64,000 nt of DNA from Branchiostoma floridae. Its lineage: Eukaryota > Chordata > Leptocardii > Amphioxiformes > Branchiostomatidae. The position numbers were made by a program, and so were the translations under genes. A model generated the notes under the pieces. It was not told the DNA's origin. It searched no databases and worked only from the letters and a program-made list of their open reading frames with translations. The DNA is taken from the NCBI RefSeq assembly GCF_000003815.2, contig NC_049991.1:20577330-20641329 (forward strand), written 5' to 3'. Shown here piece after piece: positions 54,901 to 64,000 of this stretch. Within the stretch, counting starts at the first letter, position 1; each line of letters begins with the position of its first letter.

Positions 54901-57900
54901 AACCTCACAGAACCACAGATGTGAGGCAAGACATCTCTAGTTCTGCATGTGCTGACACTAGTCTTAGTTAGAATGTAGATTCAATCATTTCATGTTGAAA
55001 TTTAGCACGTGCTAAGCGTTCATCCACTCTCACGGTTAAACAGCATGCCATAGTTTGCAATACAAACACTCGCCCTCTCCTTTCTTGTTTAGGTTATCCC
55101 TTCCAGTAATGGTCACTAACAACATGAATATCTTCTCACACTGTTACAAACCGTCATGGCTTACCTTGGGGACCCCGAGATCTATCTGCATTCACTGAGA
55201 AGTGTCCTTACTGTCGGGTTCCTGTCACAATGTAGTGTTGCCATACGTGATACATCCTTAATTCTGTTGTTTTTTTGCCCCTGAGACTGCTATCGATATA
55301 ACGGATATCGTTTTCCAGGTTGTCTAAGAGTCATAAAAATGATAATGATTACTCTACCTTTTGGACCTTGAGGTCCACCTGCAGCCACTGAGAAGTGTCC
55401 TTACTGTCGGGTTCCCATGCCCGCTGGCCGTGCAGACGCGCTCGGTGCGCCTCGTACCCTCCCACCGCCGAGGAGGCGCTCAGCTGACCGTCCCGGATGG
55501 ACCCGCTAGCCATGCCGAGCGGTTCGGCACAGCGGACCAGCTCTGGTCGTGGGATAAACCAGAAAATGTTTAATCTGGTAAACAGTTTAATCTGGTAAAC
55601 AGTTTAAAGTTTGTTGCTGAATGAAAACATCCATGTGTTAATGCGCATCCAGACTGGCATTTCCCGAATATGACAAATCCATATGAAATGCACAACAAAT
55701 TTAGCAAACATCATGGCAAAAATATACGATGCTGGCATTGAAAGGGTATGCGGTCAAAAGCCTATTTTGAAAAGACATGATGGTTTGCTTAATCATTACA
55801 AATCGGGCTAGTCAGGAGTCTGAAAATATCAATAATGCTGTCTGTGGACTAGCGAAAATTACAAATTCTTACCTTTTTGTGCAACAATCACTTCACTTAT
55901 TCCATCCTCTGCGGCTATCTCGACTTGAAAATATTGCCTGTAGGATGAAAAAAAGAAGATTTGTAAATGAATGAAACCAAGAAAACACTTCAAACCTAAA
56001 CTATAAAACACAATGTTGATGAGTGTCACGCAAAAAATATAGGTTGTACCATCTATGTATTGAAACCTATTTTTACAAAGATGATAGAAGAAGTACTTTA
56101 ACTCCTTTATTTAGGTTGATAGGAAGTAGCTATTAAAAATGTTTACCCTTTTCTGAAATACACCCACTCGTCCTCATTGAGAAGTTTGCCGTTGGCCTCG
56201 TCATATTTCTCCTTGTTGGCCAAGTCTGAAATCACGAACGCGAGCTGCTCGCAGCTGACGCCCTTCCTCTTCGGTCTCCGGCACCAGAAGGAAATGTTTG
56301 CCTCGGGTTTGGTGTAAGAACAGTACTCCTCTTCGTTATCAAACCCGGCCTCTTTGCTACTGTAACACTTCTGTTCGTCTAGAATCTCCTGATTGTCGTA
56401 GAACGTCCCGTTGAAGAGGTATCCTGTGTTTGGCGTCTCCCGTACTTTCCTGAGCCCTTGTATCGCCTCCCGAGGGTGGACTAGCTCAACTGACAAGAAG
56501 GCACGTCCCGTCCAGCCTAGTAGGAAGCTGACGCTGTAGGTACCGTTCTGGTGGTCGACAATCTTCCCGGCTGTGCTGGCGTTTAGCTTCGGAGAGAAGA
56601 GTTTCGCTTGGAAGAAGTCACCGCCACACGTGCGAGGAGAACCTGTACCATTCCTTGTCGTTAGTCTTACGTGGAGAAAAGAGCCAAGTGGATACCTAAC
56701 CTGCTTGTTCAGTATGGTGTAAGTGGTAAAGGCCGTGTCCAGAGGTTGGCAGGGTTCCTGGTTGGAGTCGGTCTGATGGTGTCTTCCGTTTGCCGGCAGA
56801 TTCTGGTGGTTGTGGTTGATGGGGTCTTGGTTGGTTTGAGAAGTCAGGTGCCGTGAGAAGGACTGCCGATAGTCGACCATGCGAAACATCTGAGTCTGAA
56901 AACAAAGATGAAGATGCAAGCTGAGTTGTGCTATGTCCAAACAGGGACCCGGTCGGGCAGTTTTAGGAAACGAAAAGTATGATACTCAAAAGACAACAAA
57001 ACACACAGGACGTCAAAAAATAGTATTAGCCTTAATTTTTACGTAAAAAAAGACATTTATTTCTCTTTTCCGCAAGCATATTAACCGCCCCGGCAATGTA
57101 ACCGTATTATAGATATCCTATTTGACAATACACCAGCCTTGCCTTGTGTGATAAGCGTATTTTCTTTTAGCCTTCGGCAGATCCTTGTACGGGTTATATG
57201 GAGAGTAGAATTCGTGACAGGATAGGGTCAGACAGAGCCAGAAGAGTCAGTCTGTGGAAGGGGTGTCATTTGCCCCAGGGCATAGGTGTAATCTCCACGC
57301 AGATCCTACGGTGGCATAAGATAGTACCAAACTGTCCAAGGGGTGTAGTCAGCCAAGAGGTGTCCATTTGCCTTGTAGCGGAACACACTCCTAAGCCTGC
57401 GGCTTCACTCCTCTGCCAGCTTTTGATACCATATCTTATACTACCGTAGGATCTGCTTGGAGATTACATAGGTGGTCCTGTGGTGGCAAAGTCTCCCTGC
57501 TTGCAGCTTGGTTAGATTTTACTAGCCGACTTATGGTGCCTGTACCTGTCTCCATAAAGACGATTATGTATCCATCTAGTGATTCACTAATCTCCAAGCA
57601 GATCTATCGTTGGCAAGGAAGAGGGTTAACCAGTATCAGTAACCGGAGCTGCTGGTAGTCTTTTGGATACTGCCTTGAGATTGGTGTTTCACCTGGTTTC
57701 GCTTGTTAGCCGCTTTCTTTGATTGTGAAAAACTGACTCAACGATGAAAATTGGATTTTAATGTTGAAGAATATTGGCCTTGGCTTTTGGCAGAAAGGAT
57801 GATAAGGATCGGCTTTTGGGACGATGCTTATTCAGGCAGCTACATAATAATTCGGCACCATTATGTTAGCTAAGCAGGTCCCCGAGCACCGTCTTTACCG

Positions 57901-59169
57901 TGAATAAGCATGCAAATCCTACCACAAGGACGAGGTCACAGGCATTACCCATTAGGAAAATAAGCTGTGAAAACAGTACGTTTTTTGTAGCCCTTCTGAT
58001 AAATAAAATCATGAGTACATGTGATTGCGCATGTCATGAGGAAAATTATGTTTATTATATAGGCAGATGATAAGTTTTTGTCATGAGTTGAATCGTACAG
58101 ATTTCGGAGAGTGTCCGTCAACACTATCAGTGCAATCAATATAACAACTCATTGGTAGAACGCTTTTCTATACATGTGCTTCTTTTCGTAAGGAGCGTAA
58201 CGTTTTGTGATGGACTGGGCCAGTCTATACTCTCCAGGTTATCATGCTACTTATTGTCTGTATGACCTATGGACATTTTATGCATATCAATAAGTCACAA
58301 ATAGGAATTAAAAACTACTTGCTGGCATTATGGTCCACAAAGAAATAAACGAATGTAAATGCTATCAAGTACTGTATGTACTGGTCACTTGTTTCTACTA
58401 TGGATTTCAGGCTGTAAACGTGTGTTGTTATGCTTTCATTAGTCGTGTTTTGAACTGACGGAAAAATCCATCTTTTGTGTTTTGTTCCCACGTGGACTGA
58501 AACAGGTCACACCAATTAAAGTAAGGCAGGTCAGACCTGCACCTGGACTCACCACTTTCTAAGTAAACAAAACAATTACTGTCTATGCATCAAATACAGT
58601 TGTTTCAAACGATGTTGCATGACTTTTCGGTCCCTATGAATTGCTTCGGCACCATTGTAGCTTTCTGTATAACGTGTCCATGCTGTATATTGCTGGTATG
58701 TAAAGCACAGTATCGTATCGCATCATATCAGGTCAGCCTCCATAGCAGCCTCTCTGGGCCTTTTCCCCGTCTTTTTGGGCTCATAATTATAATACACTTT
58801 TGCTGGGTCGCTTAAGCTTGTGCTGTCCAACCGTAGTGTATTATGAGCCAAAAAAAAGGCCCAGAGAGTCTGATCTAGAGAATATAGGTATCGGTGACAT
58901 ACAAAAACCTGCACCTCTCTTACACACTCCGTTGATATTATGGATACACGCACCTGTATGCTGCTGACCGAGGCACTGAACAAGTAGCAGGTTAATACGA
59001 ACAGTCCCGTCAGGAACAGCGAGAATATCTTCCACCTCCGGTACCTGCACCTGGCCATATCTGCGGACTGTGCGCCTCCTGTAGACATGTAGGTTTGTCG
59101 CCTGTCCCCTACACGTACTGTCACCGGCCTGTGAACCCTAGCCTGTCGCGTGCGACGGATATACGGCAT
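51835..59169 (-). CDS. NXPE-family type II membrane protein with F5/8 type C domain (774 aa, ten exons)
   Basis: Exons in transcription order are 59169-58954, 56895-56147, 55937-55873, 55542-55358, 54814-54713, 54352-54196, 53790-53682, 53313-53139, 52753-52630 and 52277-51835; 2325 nt, phases agree. Exon 1 has a basic cytoplasmic head and one membrane segment (FSLFLTGLFVLTCYLF) like a type II protein. Exon 2 holds the neurexophilin/filamin-like domain (GSFLHVRLTTRNGTG, GTYSVSFLLGWTGRAFLSVE) with N-glycosylation sites. Exons 4-6 form an F5/8 type C (discoidin) domain: EPLGMASGSIRDGQLSASSA, WLQVDLKVQK, GRKWTNGSE, RFLRVAF, LRLELLGCE. Exons 7-10 form the NXPE C-terminal SGNH-like domain: GYFYRDVWYSAAC, LQGDSTGRQLAGELES (GDS block), LLSLWAHFTDDPIEQF, LDIWDMTACHH and LHP. 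The exon 8 donor (GTTCTT) is weak. Enzymatic activity is unknown for the family here. Discoidin domains bind lipid or glycan, so a cell-surface or Golgi glycan role is inferred. Confidence 0.85.
52422..52560. repeat. Second array of the about 50-bp minisatellite
   Basis: TAGCCGGTATAACCGCCCTT, CGGTTGTAAATACACCAGCT and two further degenerate units. Relatives at 49425-49640 and 21461-21510. Intronic in the NXPE gene. Confidence 0.6.
53316..53440 (-). mobile_element. tRNA-derived SINE (copy 2)
   Basis: On the minus strand: TTGGCCGAATGGTTTAGCG (A box region), AGGTTCGAGTCCCGGGAGTC (B box), then a body ending TTTCTGCCTGTTTCTACTCC. No acceptor stem. Homologous to 38365-38470 and 53505-53640. Confidence 0.75.
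53505..53640 (-). mobile_element. tRNA-derived SINE (copy 3)
   Basis: On the minus strand: TTGGCGACATCGGTAGCGTG, CCGGTTCGAATGCCGGGAGT and the body TGTTTCTTTCTGTTCTACTC. In the same intron and orientation as copy 2, 65 bp away. Confidence 0.75.
53850..53965. repeat. Copy of the ATCCAGGTAAT hairpin repeat (inverted)
   Basis: TGCTTGAGTAACTGCTTTTT, GGCATATCTCATTACCTGGA and TGTCTAATCTTCATC are the complements of words at 9725-9855 and 35399-35460. Confidence 0.5.
55163..55225 (-). pseudogene. Duplicated relic of the first F5/8 type C exon
   Basis: CACTGAGAAGTGTCCTTACT, GTCGGGTTCC is identical to the 3' half of the exon at 55358-55542. The flanking words have drifted. On the minus strand it reads DSKDTSQ then a TGA, followed by a preserved donor GTAAGC. 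No upstream acceptor. An old partial exon duplication, unlikely to be used. Confidence 0.6.
56938..57045. mobile_element. Half of a family 1 MITE
   Basis: CAAACAGGGACCCGGTCGGG, CAGTTTTAGGAAACGAAAAG, TATGAT and GACGTCAAAAAATAG align in order with 108-195 (ACCGGGGCCCGGCCGGGCAG, GGGAGCGAAAAGAATGAT, ATGTCAAAATAAG). Only the left half is clear. Confidence 0.55.
57289..57466. mobile_element. MITE, AGATCCTACGGTGGCATAAG family (copy 2) with 8-bp target duplication
   Basis: The ends TAATCTCCACGCAGATCCTA and TAGGATCTGCTTGGAGATTA are inverted. The flanks CATAGGTG (57281-57288 and 57467-57474) are identical 8-bp duplications, as made by hAT-type transposases. A further end fragment, TAATCTCCAAGCAGATC, is at 57588-57605. 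Confidence 0.8.
58738..58870. repeat. Palindromic repeat GGCTCATAA / GGCCCAGAGAG
   Basis: GCCTCTCTGGGCCTTTTCCC, TTTTTGGGCTCATAA faces TTATGAGCCAAAAAAAAGGC, CCAGAGAGTCTG. One arm is repeated at 4024-4080. Intronic in the NXPE gene, 85 bp from exon 1. Confidence 0.65.
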
Positions 59170-60733
59170 TAATTCGTGGTCGTTCTTGTCGTTGGATTGC
59201 CGTGGTTAGGTCGTGCACAGTTGAGCTGTCCATTGACGTTCTTGTAGATCGGTGTCGATGGTCGACTCAGGCATAGCCACGTTTAAAATCCTGCAGGCAC
59301 AACAAGAGCGTGTGTCTGCGTGTCGACGTGTGTCCACATACGCAGACGGGACTCGTACAACCGGTTTGGGGTAAGAGTTATCGCGCGAGCCTTTAAAACG
59401 CCCGAGGGTACGGTCCTCTTAAAACCTTAACGACCGCAATGGTTTAAGCTGGTTTGGTAGGTAGGTGGTTGATAATCTTGCGTCTGGATAGGAACAGGCC
59501 ATTTGTTTGGTAACTAGTGAAGCCATCGGAGTATTTAACAGGTGCCAATGTGAGTTGCGGTCCTCAAAGTTTGCGGTGTCGTGGGAAGGTGCCCATTCCG
59601 TCGCCGTGTCTCAATGTATTTACAGAAAGTCTATCTAGAAAAAGCCATCTCGCCCGTCCATCTGGCTCACTCTAACAGCTAAAACACTTATAGAACGGTG
59701 GCTGCTAGCTGTACGTTTGACATGGAATAACATTTAGAACAAGTCGAGTGTTCGAAATGGAATAAAATGTAGAACAATTCGAGTTACGTCGCGTTCTCTA
59801 TCTGCCTAGCAGCCGATTGGCGGTTACACACAAATATTGTCAGAAACGTACACTATAGCACATTGCAAGAAAGGGGATCTGTTTTGTTTTCTTACTGTAG
59901 CCATAAACGATCGCACCATCGCGCCATTGGTTTGACTGCAACAACAAGGGATTCTTCATGAAGTTCAATTTTTGATTACTTTTCTTTTCTTTTCATTCAT
60001 TTATCTATTTATTTATTGCGGTGGTGTGGAATTACTTCAATAAAAAATGAAAGACTGGAAGAATCAATTCCATGCTTTATTACATTTGACTCCTATAAAT
60101 TATGAAGTTGATGCTACATTTCTGCTCGCTGCTACAGTTGTTTTTACTAGTATATACTCTAAAGGTCTTACTCCTGTCCGTCATGAGCGACAGAGTCGTC
60201 TGGAGGAACTTTATAGTGTCACCGGATGGATGACTGAACTGAATTGATAAGGTTACAATTCTGATTAAGCTAATAGCTAATTTGTCTATTATTCCTGTTC
60301 TTTTCACCAACAGAGTATACAATTAGGACAATAAACAAAACTCTTATCGTACCTACGTAAGGAATTTGTAAAATAAAGCCACAGTATAAAACGACTAGAT
60401 ATACTTTGCTATCTAGTTAGCATTTATTCCACTCTTGTTGTATTCTCTATAGAGTGTAAAGTTAGTGTAACCGTATATTTCCACTTGTGAACTTGTGCCC
60501 ACTTAAAGATTATGTAAAGCCATAGCCTATAGTTCAAAATCATCACCATAAATCTAATCACGTCCTTCATACCGTTCACAATATCAGTTAGTTTACCCTA
60601 CCCTTTTGTTCTATGATACTCTAGTATAACCTACATTCTTGCTCTCTATACTGCAGAGGGTATAGCTAATAGGGCATACTCATGACTTGGTACAGAGAAA
60701 AATAAGTATCTGAGTGTATTGCTATCATGTCCG
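59170..60733. other. Spacer between the NXPE promoter and the CARD/NHL gene 3' end
   Basis: 59170-59420 is CpG-rich and is the likely NXPE promoter and 5' UTR. 60250-60730 is probably the 3' UTR of the CARD/NHL gene. Between them there is no recognised gene or repeat family. Confidence 0.4.
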
Positions 60734-62257
60734 TTAGTCACGTATGTCCTTGTTTGTGAGTACACCCTCGTCTCCAGCTTGGTTGTACCTGTAGACGACA
60801 ACACGATGGTTTCCGCCGTCCACAACGACCAACTTTGTCTGGTCTGGTGTCAGCGCTATTTCCCATGGTGCCTTCATGCCTTCATTTTCGGGTATGAGGG
60901 TGTCAAGATGATGCCCGTCACTTGCAAAGATTTCCAGGGTGTTTTTCTCCGCGTCTGCCACGATGACATTGCCCGATTTGTCAACACAAACTCCAGTAGG
61001 ATACTCCAGAATGTCTTTGCCAATGATGCCTTCTAAATCTCCGTTCTTATCCAGAAGTTTGACCGTGCTGTCACCAATGTCAGAAACGTAAACGTTGGAC
61101 AAGCCGTCGGTGTTGATGTTCCGTGGTTCACAGAAAGGCCCATTGAGTATATTGTGTGTTTTAGTCTTTACGTACCTGACACTTCCAGATGAGAACTTTG
61201 CCCTCGTGTAAGTTGCAATTGTGTTGTGGCGATCTTCAGAAATTACAACAGTGTTGCCTCTATCCAGCACAACTACACCGTTGCAGCTTTTGACATGTAT
61301 TCTAGCCAAGCCCCGCGTGTCTGTATTGCCGTTCAACCCAAACTGTAGCAGTTCTCCTGTAAGAGGGCACGTAACGAGGACGTCCCCTGGCGAACAGAAA
61401 GAGCGGCAAGCAACGGCGGTTGGATATCTAGGAGCAGCTGTTCTATGTTTTCCCACATATATCGCCTTCTGCCATTTTCCGTCAATGTCGAAAAGCTGGA
61501 CCCGATCATTTCCTGTGTCAGCTATGATGATTCGATTTCGGGGGCAGATGGTCAAACCCATTGGAGCGATAAACTGGCCTTTTTCTGTTCCTGTTCCTCC
61601 GAATGAGTGGAGGAAATCTGCCGTTGGAAACTTTTTTGATGCCTTTATGTGGATCCGTGTGTTGTCATCAAACGGTAAGAAAACGTCTTCCAACAGATCC
61701 AAGCTCTCTTCTTCGAGATGGGCGGTCTGCAAATCGTCACACAGAGTCGTCTGGTCATCCGTAACACACGCTCCATCATCTTCAGTGTCGTTCGACTCTT
61801 TGTTTTCCTTGGCAGCTGAGGAAAATGAGATCTCTGATCCCGCCACGCTTTCCGAGTCCGCAATACTTGAAACACCTTTTGCATGACAACCGTCATCTAC
61901 TTGCTTCAGAAACCAGCGACGTTCTTCGTCTATCTTTGCACAAAGCTTCTCCTTAAGAGCCTCTGCTCTCTTGTTTGCTTCCCTTCGCATGTTTGCGACA
62001 TTATAACTGTTGACCTCTTTGTTGTGCTCGATGAGGATTTTCCGATTCTCTCTCTTGAAGGCCGTGAACTCGCGGCGGAGGGCGTCTCCTTCCGCCACCA
62101 AAGATGTGCACCTACGTAACGGTACACAGCAATATTTCAATTTATATATGTGCGAGCAGGCAAATCTTATCACTACCTTTTACATTTCTACATCCAGCCG
62201 TCCATACATGTATATTTATCCACACAGACACACACATACATACATACATACAGACAG

Positions 62258-62310
<53 letters not shown>

Positions 62311-63183
62311 AACATGTATGCATGCACTACACTAAGTCTGGTCTCTGAACCTCACAGGCCCTTGCCCCCAAACTAACTGTTCATACCCAGCTATTGGTCA
62401 TACATATTATTCAAATAGTGGGAGGCAACTTCCAGCCGGAACTTTACCTGTGATCCTTGTGGTCTTCCGAGCGACAAGAGCGGCACAGCATCGCCCCGCA
62501 CTCCTCACAGTACAGCTTCAAGTGCAGGTTGTGTTTTGCACACCTGGAAGCGGAACACGTCATCCTTGAATAACGCCATGCTTTTACAAACAATGTTTTG
62601 CATCGTACTTCGTACGTCATCGCTGTTTCATGTCTAGTATATAAATACTTTAGAAATGTAAATGTTATAATGTACAGTTTTCGTGGGACATTTTACATGA
62701 CTTAATATGTCCCAACGAGTGCTAGGGTCGGCAGGCCGGTTTTGCTAGGGACGGCCGGGTCAACCGGAAACATGCCCCATTGACACTTGTAGCCATCCAC
62801 ATTGATTTTGAAAGATTACTCTTCTTCGCTTCTGACTTTGACCAACATTGAATGGCTGATGATTAAGAAGAAGACAGTTCATTCCATCCGGCGCATAACC
62901 ACCAGGATTGCAAGTCCTACCTGTGTAGGGTGTCCTCCAGTTCGGGATTTGTCTCCTTCAAGGCGTGACGAAAATGTCCGAACGCCTCCTGCCCCTTGGT
63001 GCCCACCAGACCAATCAGAGCCCTGGCCCGGTCCTGGGGAGTCCTGCCGCTCCTCACCACCTCACACTCCTCACCAGTCAGCTGGTTCGTCTGGAGAAGT
63101 TTGTCCAGAAACGGCTCCACAAACCGGATGTTCTTAACAAGCTCCTCTCGGTTCGCAGTGAGCAGGGTTGACTCGGCTGACAT
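60734..63183 (-). CDS. CARD, B-box, coiled-coil, NHL-repeat protein (578 aa, three exons)
   Basis: The exons are 63183-62921, 62543-62448 and 62111-60734; 1737 nt, both joins phase 2. Residues 1-88 are a CARD: ELVKNIRFVEPFLDKLLQTN, LTGEECEVVRSGRTPQDRAR, GTKGQEAFGHFRHAL. Exon 2 is a B-box type zinc finger with ordered ligands CAKH, YCEECGAMLC, C and DHKDH. Exon 3 begins with a coiled coil (about residues 121-190), then an acidic linker. It ends in NHL repeats: GTGTEKGQFIAPMGLTICPR, NRIIIADTGNDRVQLFD, YPTGVCVDKSGNVIVADAEK, KLVVVDGGNHRVVVYRYNQ. This is the TRIM2/3 or TRIM71 plan with a CARD replacing the RING, so it lacks an evident E3 ligase domain. CARDs recruit other CARDs in immune and death complexes, and NHL propellers bind RNA or protein. 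An innate-immune adaptor role is inferred. The start codon context (GACATGTCAGCC-like) is acceptable. Confidence 0.85.
62222..62312. repeat. (CA)n microsatellite
   Basis: Pure CA run of about 50 bp with flanking ACAT and ACAG units, in an intron of the CARD/NHL gene. Confidence 0.9.
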
Positions 63184-64000
63184 TTTCGTTCTCTGTCTGC
63201 CTTTTGATCACGGTCGTGAGTTGCAATTTGGGAGTCTGCTACTTTGATCGAGAGATATCATATAGTAGGACTTGATGTATCTATGCTAGTCCATTTCAGG
63301 GCAAAATGAAAGGTAGACGAACAAAAGCCTGTGTTTGGTGAAAGCTACTCGCCTTTTTGCAAAAAGCAGTCCAGGGCATGATGCGGGGGAGTCCCTTTCG
63401 TCATATGGAAGTCGCGGATTTAGACAGAAAAGGTCATCACCATGGTCGCCTTGACGTAAGACCACGGGAAATTTGAAACCATCGTATGCCAGTAAAATAA
63501 AAACAAGCAGTGTTCATTTATTTTCTTTATTCTCCTCTTTACCAAGACAGTATCCTTTAGTAGCATGTTTTTGCTGTTTATGTAAGATATTTGTTAGGGA
63601 AAGAATACGTTAAACAAGTTGCTATAGTTCAGTAATTCATACACTTCGAAGTAGAATGTAGTTAGCATTTCCTACAATTTTGCTGTATCTACTTTACAGC
63701 ATCCAGTTAGTGTTATCCTATATATCTACCTTATGAACTTACATAATGCTAGACATTAAACTGACTGTATTCTAGTAAAGTTGCCTGACTACTAATGTAA
63801 TGTAATGTACTATACTGTTATAAATTTCACATTCTTTAAAGTATCCAGTTAGTGTACCTTACACTCTCGTCCTTGATTGTATAAGGCATCCGGATAAAGT
63901 ATAGCGTACATTCTCGTTGGAATATGTACATAAAGAGCCATAGATCCATGATGTCCCATCTGGACCATAAACATCATACCTTATCATGATCAGGAGACAT
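63184..64000. other. Upstream region of the CARD/NHL gene
   Basis: 63184-63480 is the probable promoter and 5' UTR. 63500-64000 is AT-rich. Words such as CCAGTTAGTGT and CATTCTCGTTGG recall 60450-60660, the 3' flank of the CARD/NHL gene. A related minus-strand gene may therefore end here and lie further right, but nothing coding is visible. Confidence 0.35.

Noticed and set aside
62010-62376. His-rich frames near the CA repeat
   Set aside because: Translations of a (CA)n microsatellite within an intron.

Overview
The window reads as cephalochordate (amphioxus, Branchiostoma-type) nuclear DNA. Genes are split into short exons with GT/AG introns of 0.1-3 kb. The genes recognised are animal ones: CEP20, a GTSF1-like factor, an NXPE-family protein, a transcobalamin-type beta domain, and Death, DED and CARD proteins. 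Spacers are full of short inverted-repeat elements, tRNA-derived SINEs and non-LTR retrotransposon pieces. One assembly gap (runs of N) lies at 1018-1480. No retrovirus, LTR element, capsid- or envelope-bearing element, CRISPR array or rRNA was seen. The species assignment is an inference from gene content.

Layout. 1-4.6 kb: the last exon of a transcobalamin-like beta-domain (DUF4430-type) gene, the gap, and a diverged tandem duplication. 4.6-10.6 kb: a LINE 3' piece, a trihelix/Myb-SANT gene (6031-6417), a second DUF4430-type gene (7287-9059) and several MITEs. 10.4-35.3 kb, plus strand: a cluster of five related genes, here called A-E. A (10651-12220), D (28719-29300) and E (33846-35090) encode coiled-coil proteins built from 7- or 14-residue repeats. 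B (14042-16079) joins a Death domain to a coiled coil. C (20134-25121) joins a DED, a TRADD-like N domain, a coiled coil, a SAP-like helix pair and two C2H2-type fingers. A, B and C share a promoter module, and B and C share linker and coiled-coil exons, so they look like tandem duplicates with swapped death-fold exons. A LINE (about 25290-28311), a second LINE fragment (29860-31165) and a 2.1-kb terminal-inverted-repeat element (31582-33712) sit between C, D and E.

36.3-38.9 kb, minus strand: CEP20 (FOPNL), five exons, 192 aa. It fires from a promoter region next to a small plus-strand open frame. 39.9-40.6 kb: a foldback element. 42.3-49.1 kb, plus strand: a GTSF1-like gene of twelve phase-consistent exons, with a duplicated first coding exon and a long tail ending in a PYM/eIF2A-like helix. 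51.0-59.2 kb, minus strand: a ten-exon NXPE-family membrane protein (774 aa) with an inserted F5/8 type C domain; its last codons have been amplified as a downstream tandem array. 60.7-63.2 kb, minus strand: a three-exon CARD, B-box, coiled-coil, NHL protein (578 aa), TRIM-like with a CARD in place of the RING.

How the genes may work together: genes A-E and the CARD/NHL gene look like innate-immune or cell-death adaptors, where death-fold domains nucleate assemblies and coiled coils oligomerise them. GTSF1 belongs to piRNA silencing and CEP20 to the centriole and cilium. All exon joins were made by eye from splice sites and reading phase. The summed coding lengths of A, B, C, CEP20, GTSF1-like, NXPE and CARD/NHL each divide by three, which supports the models. 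Homology calls rest on recalled family patterns and were not searched.
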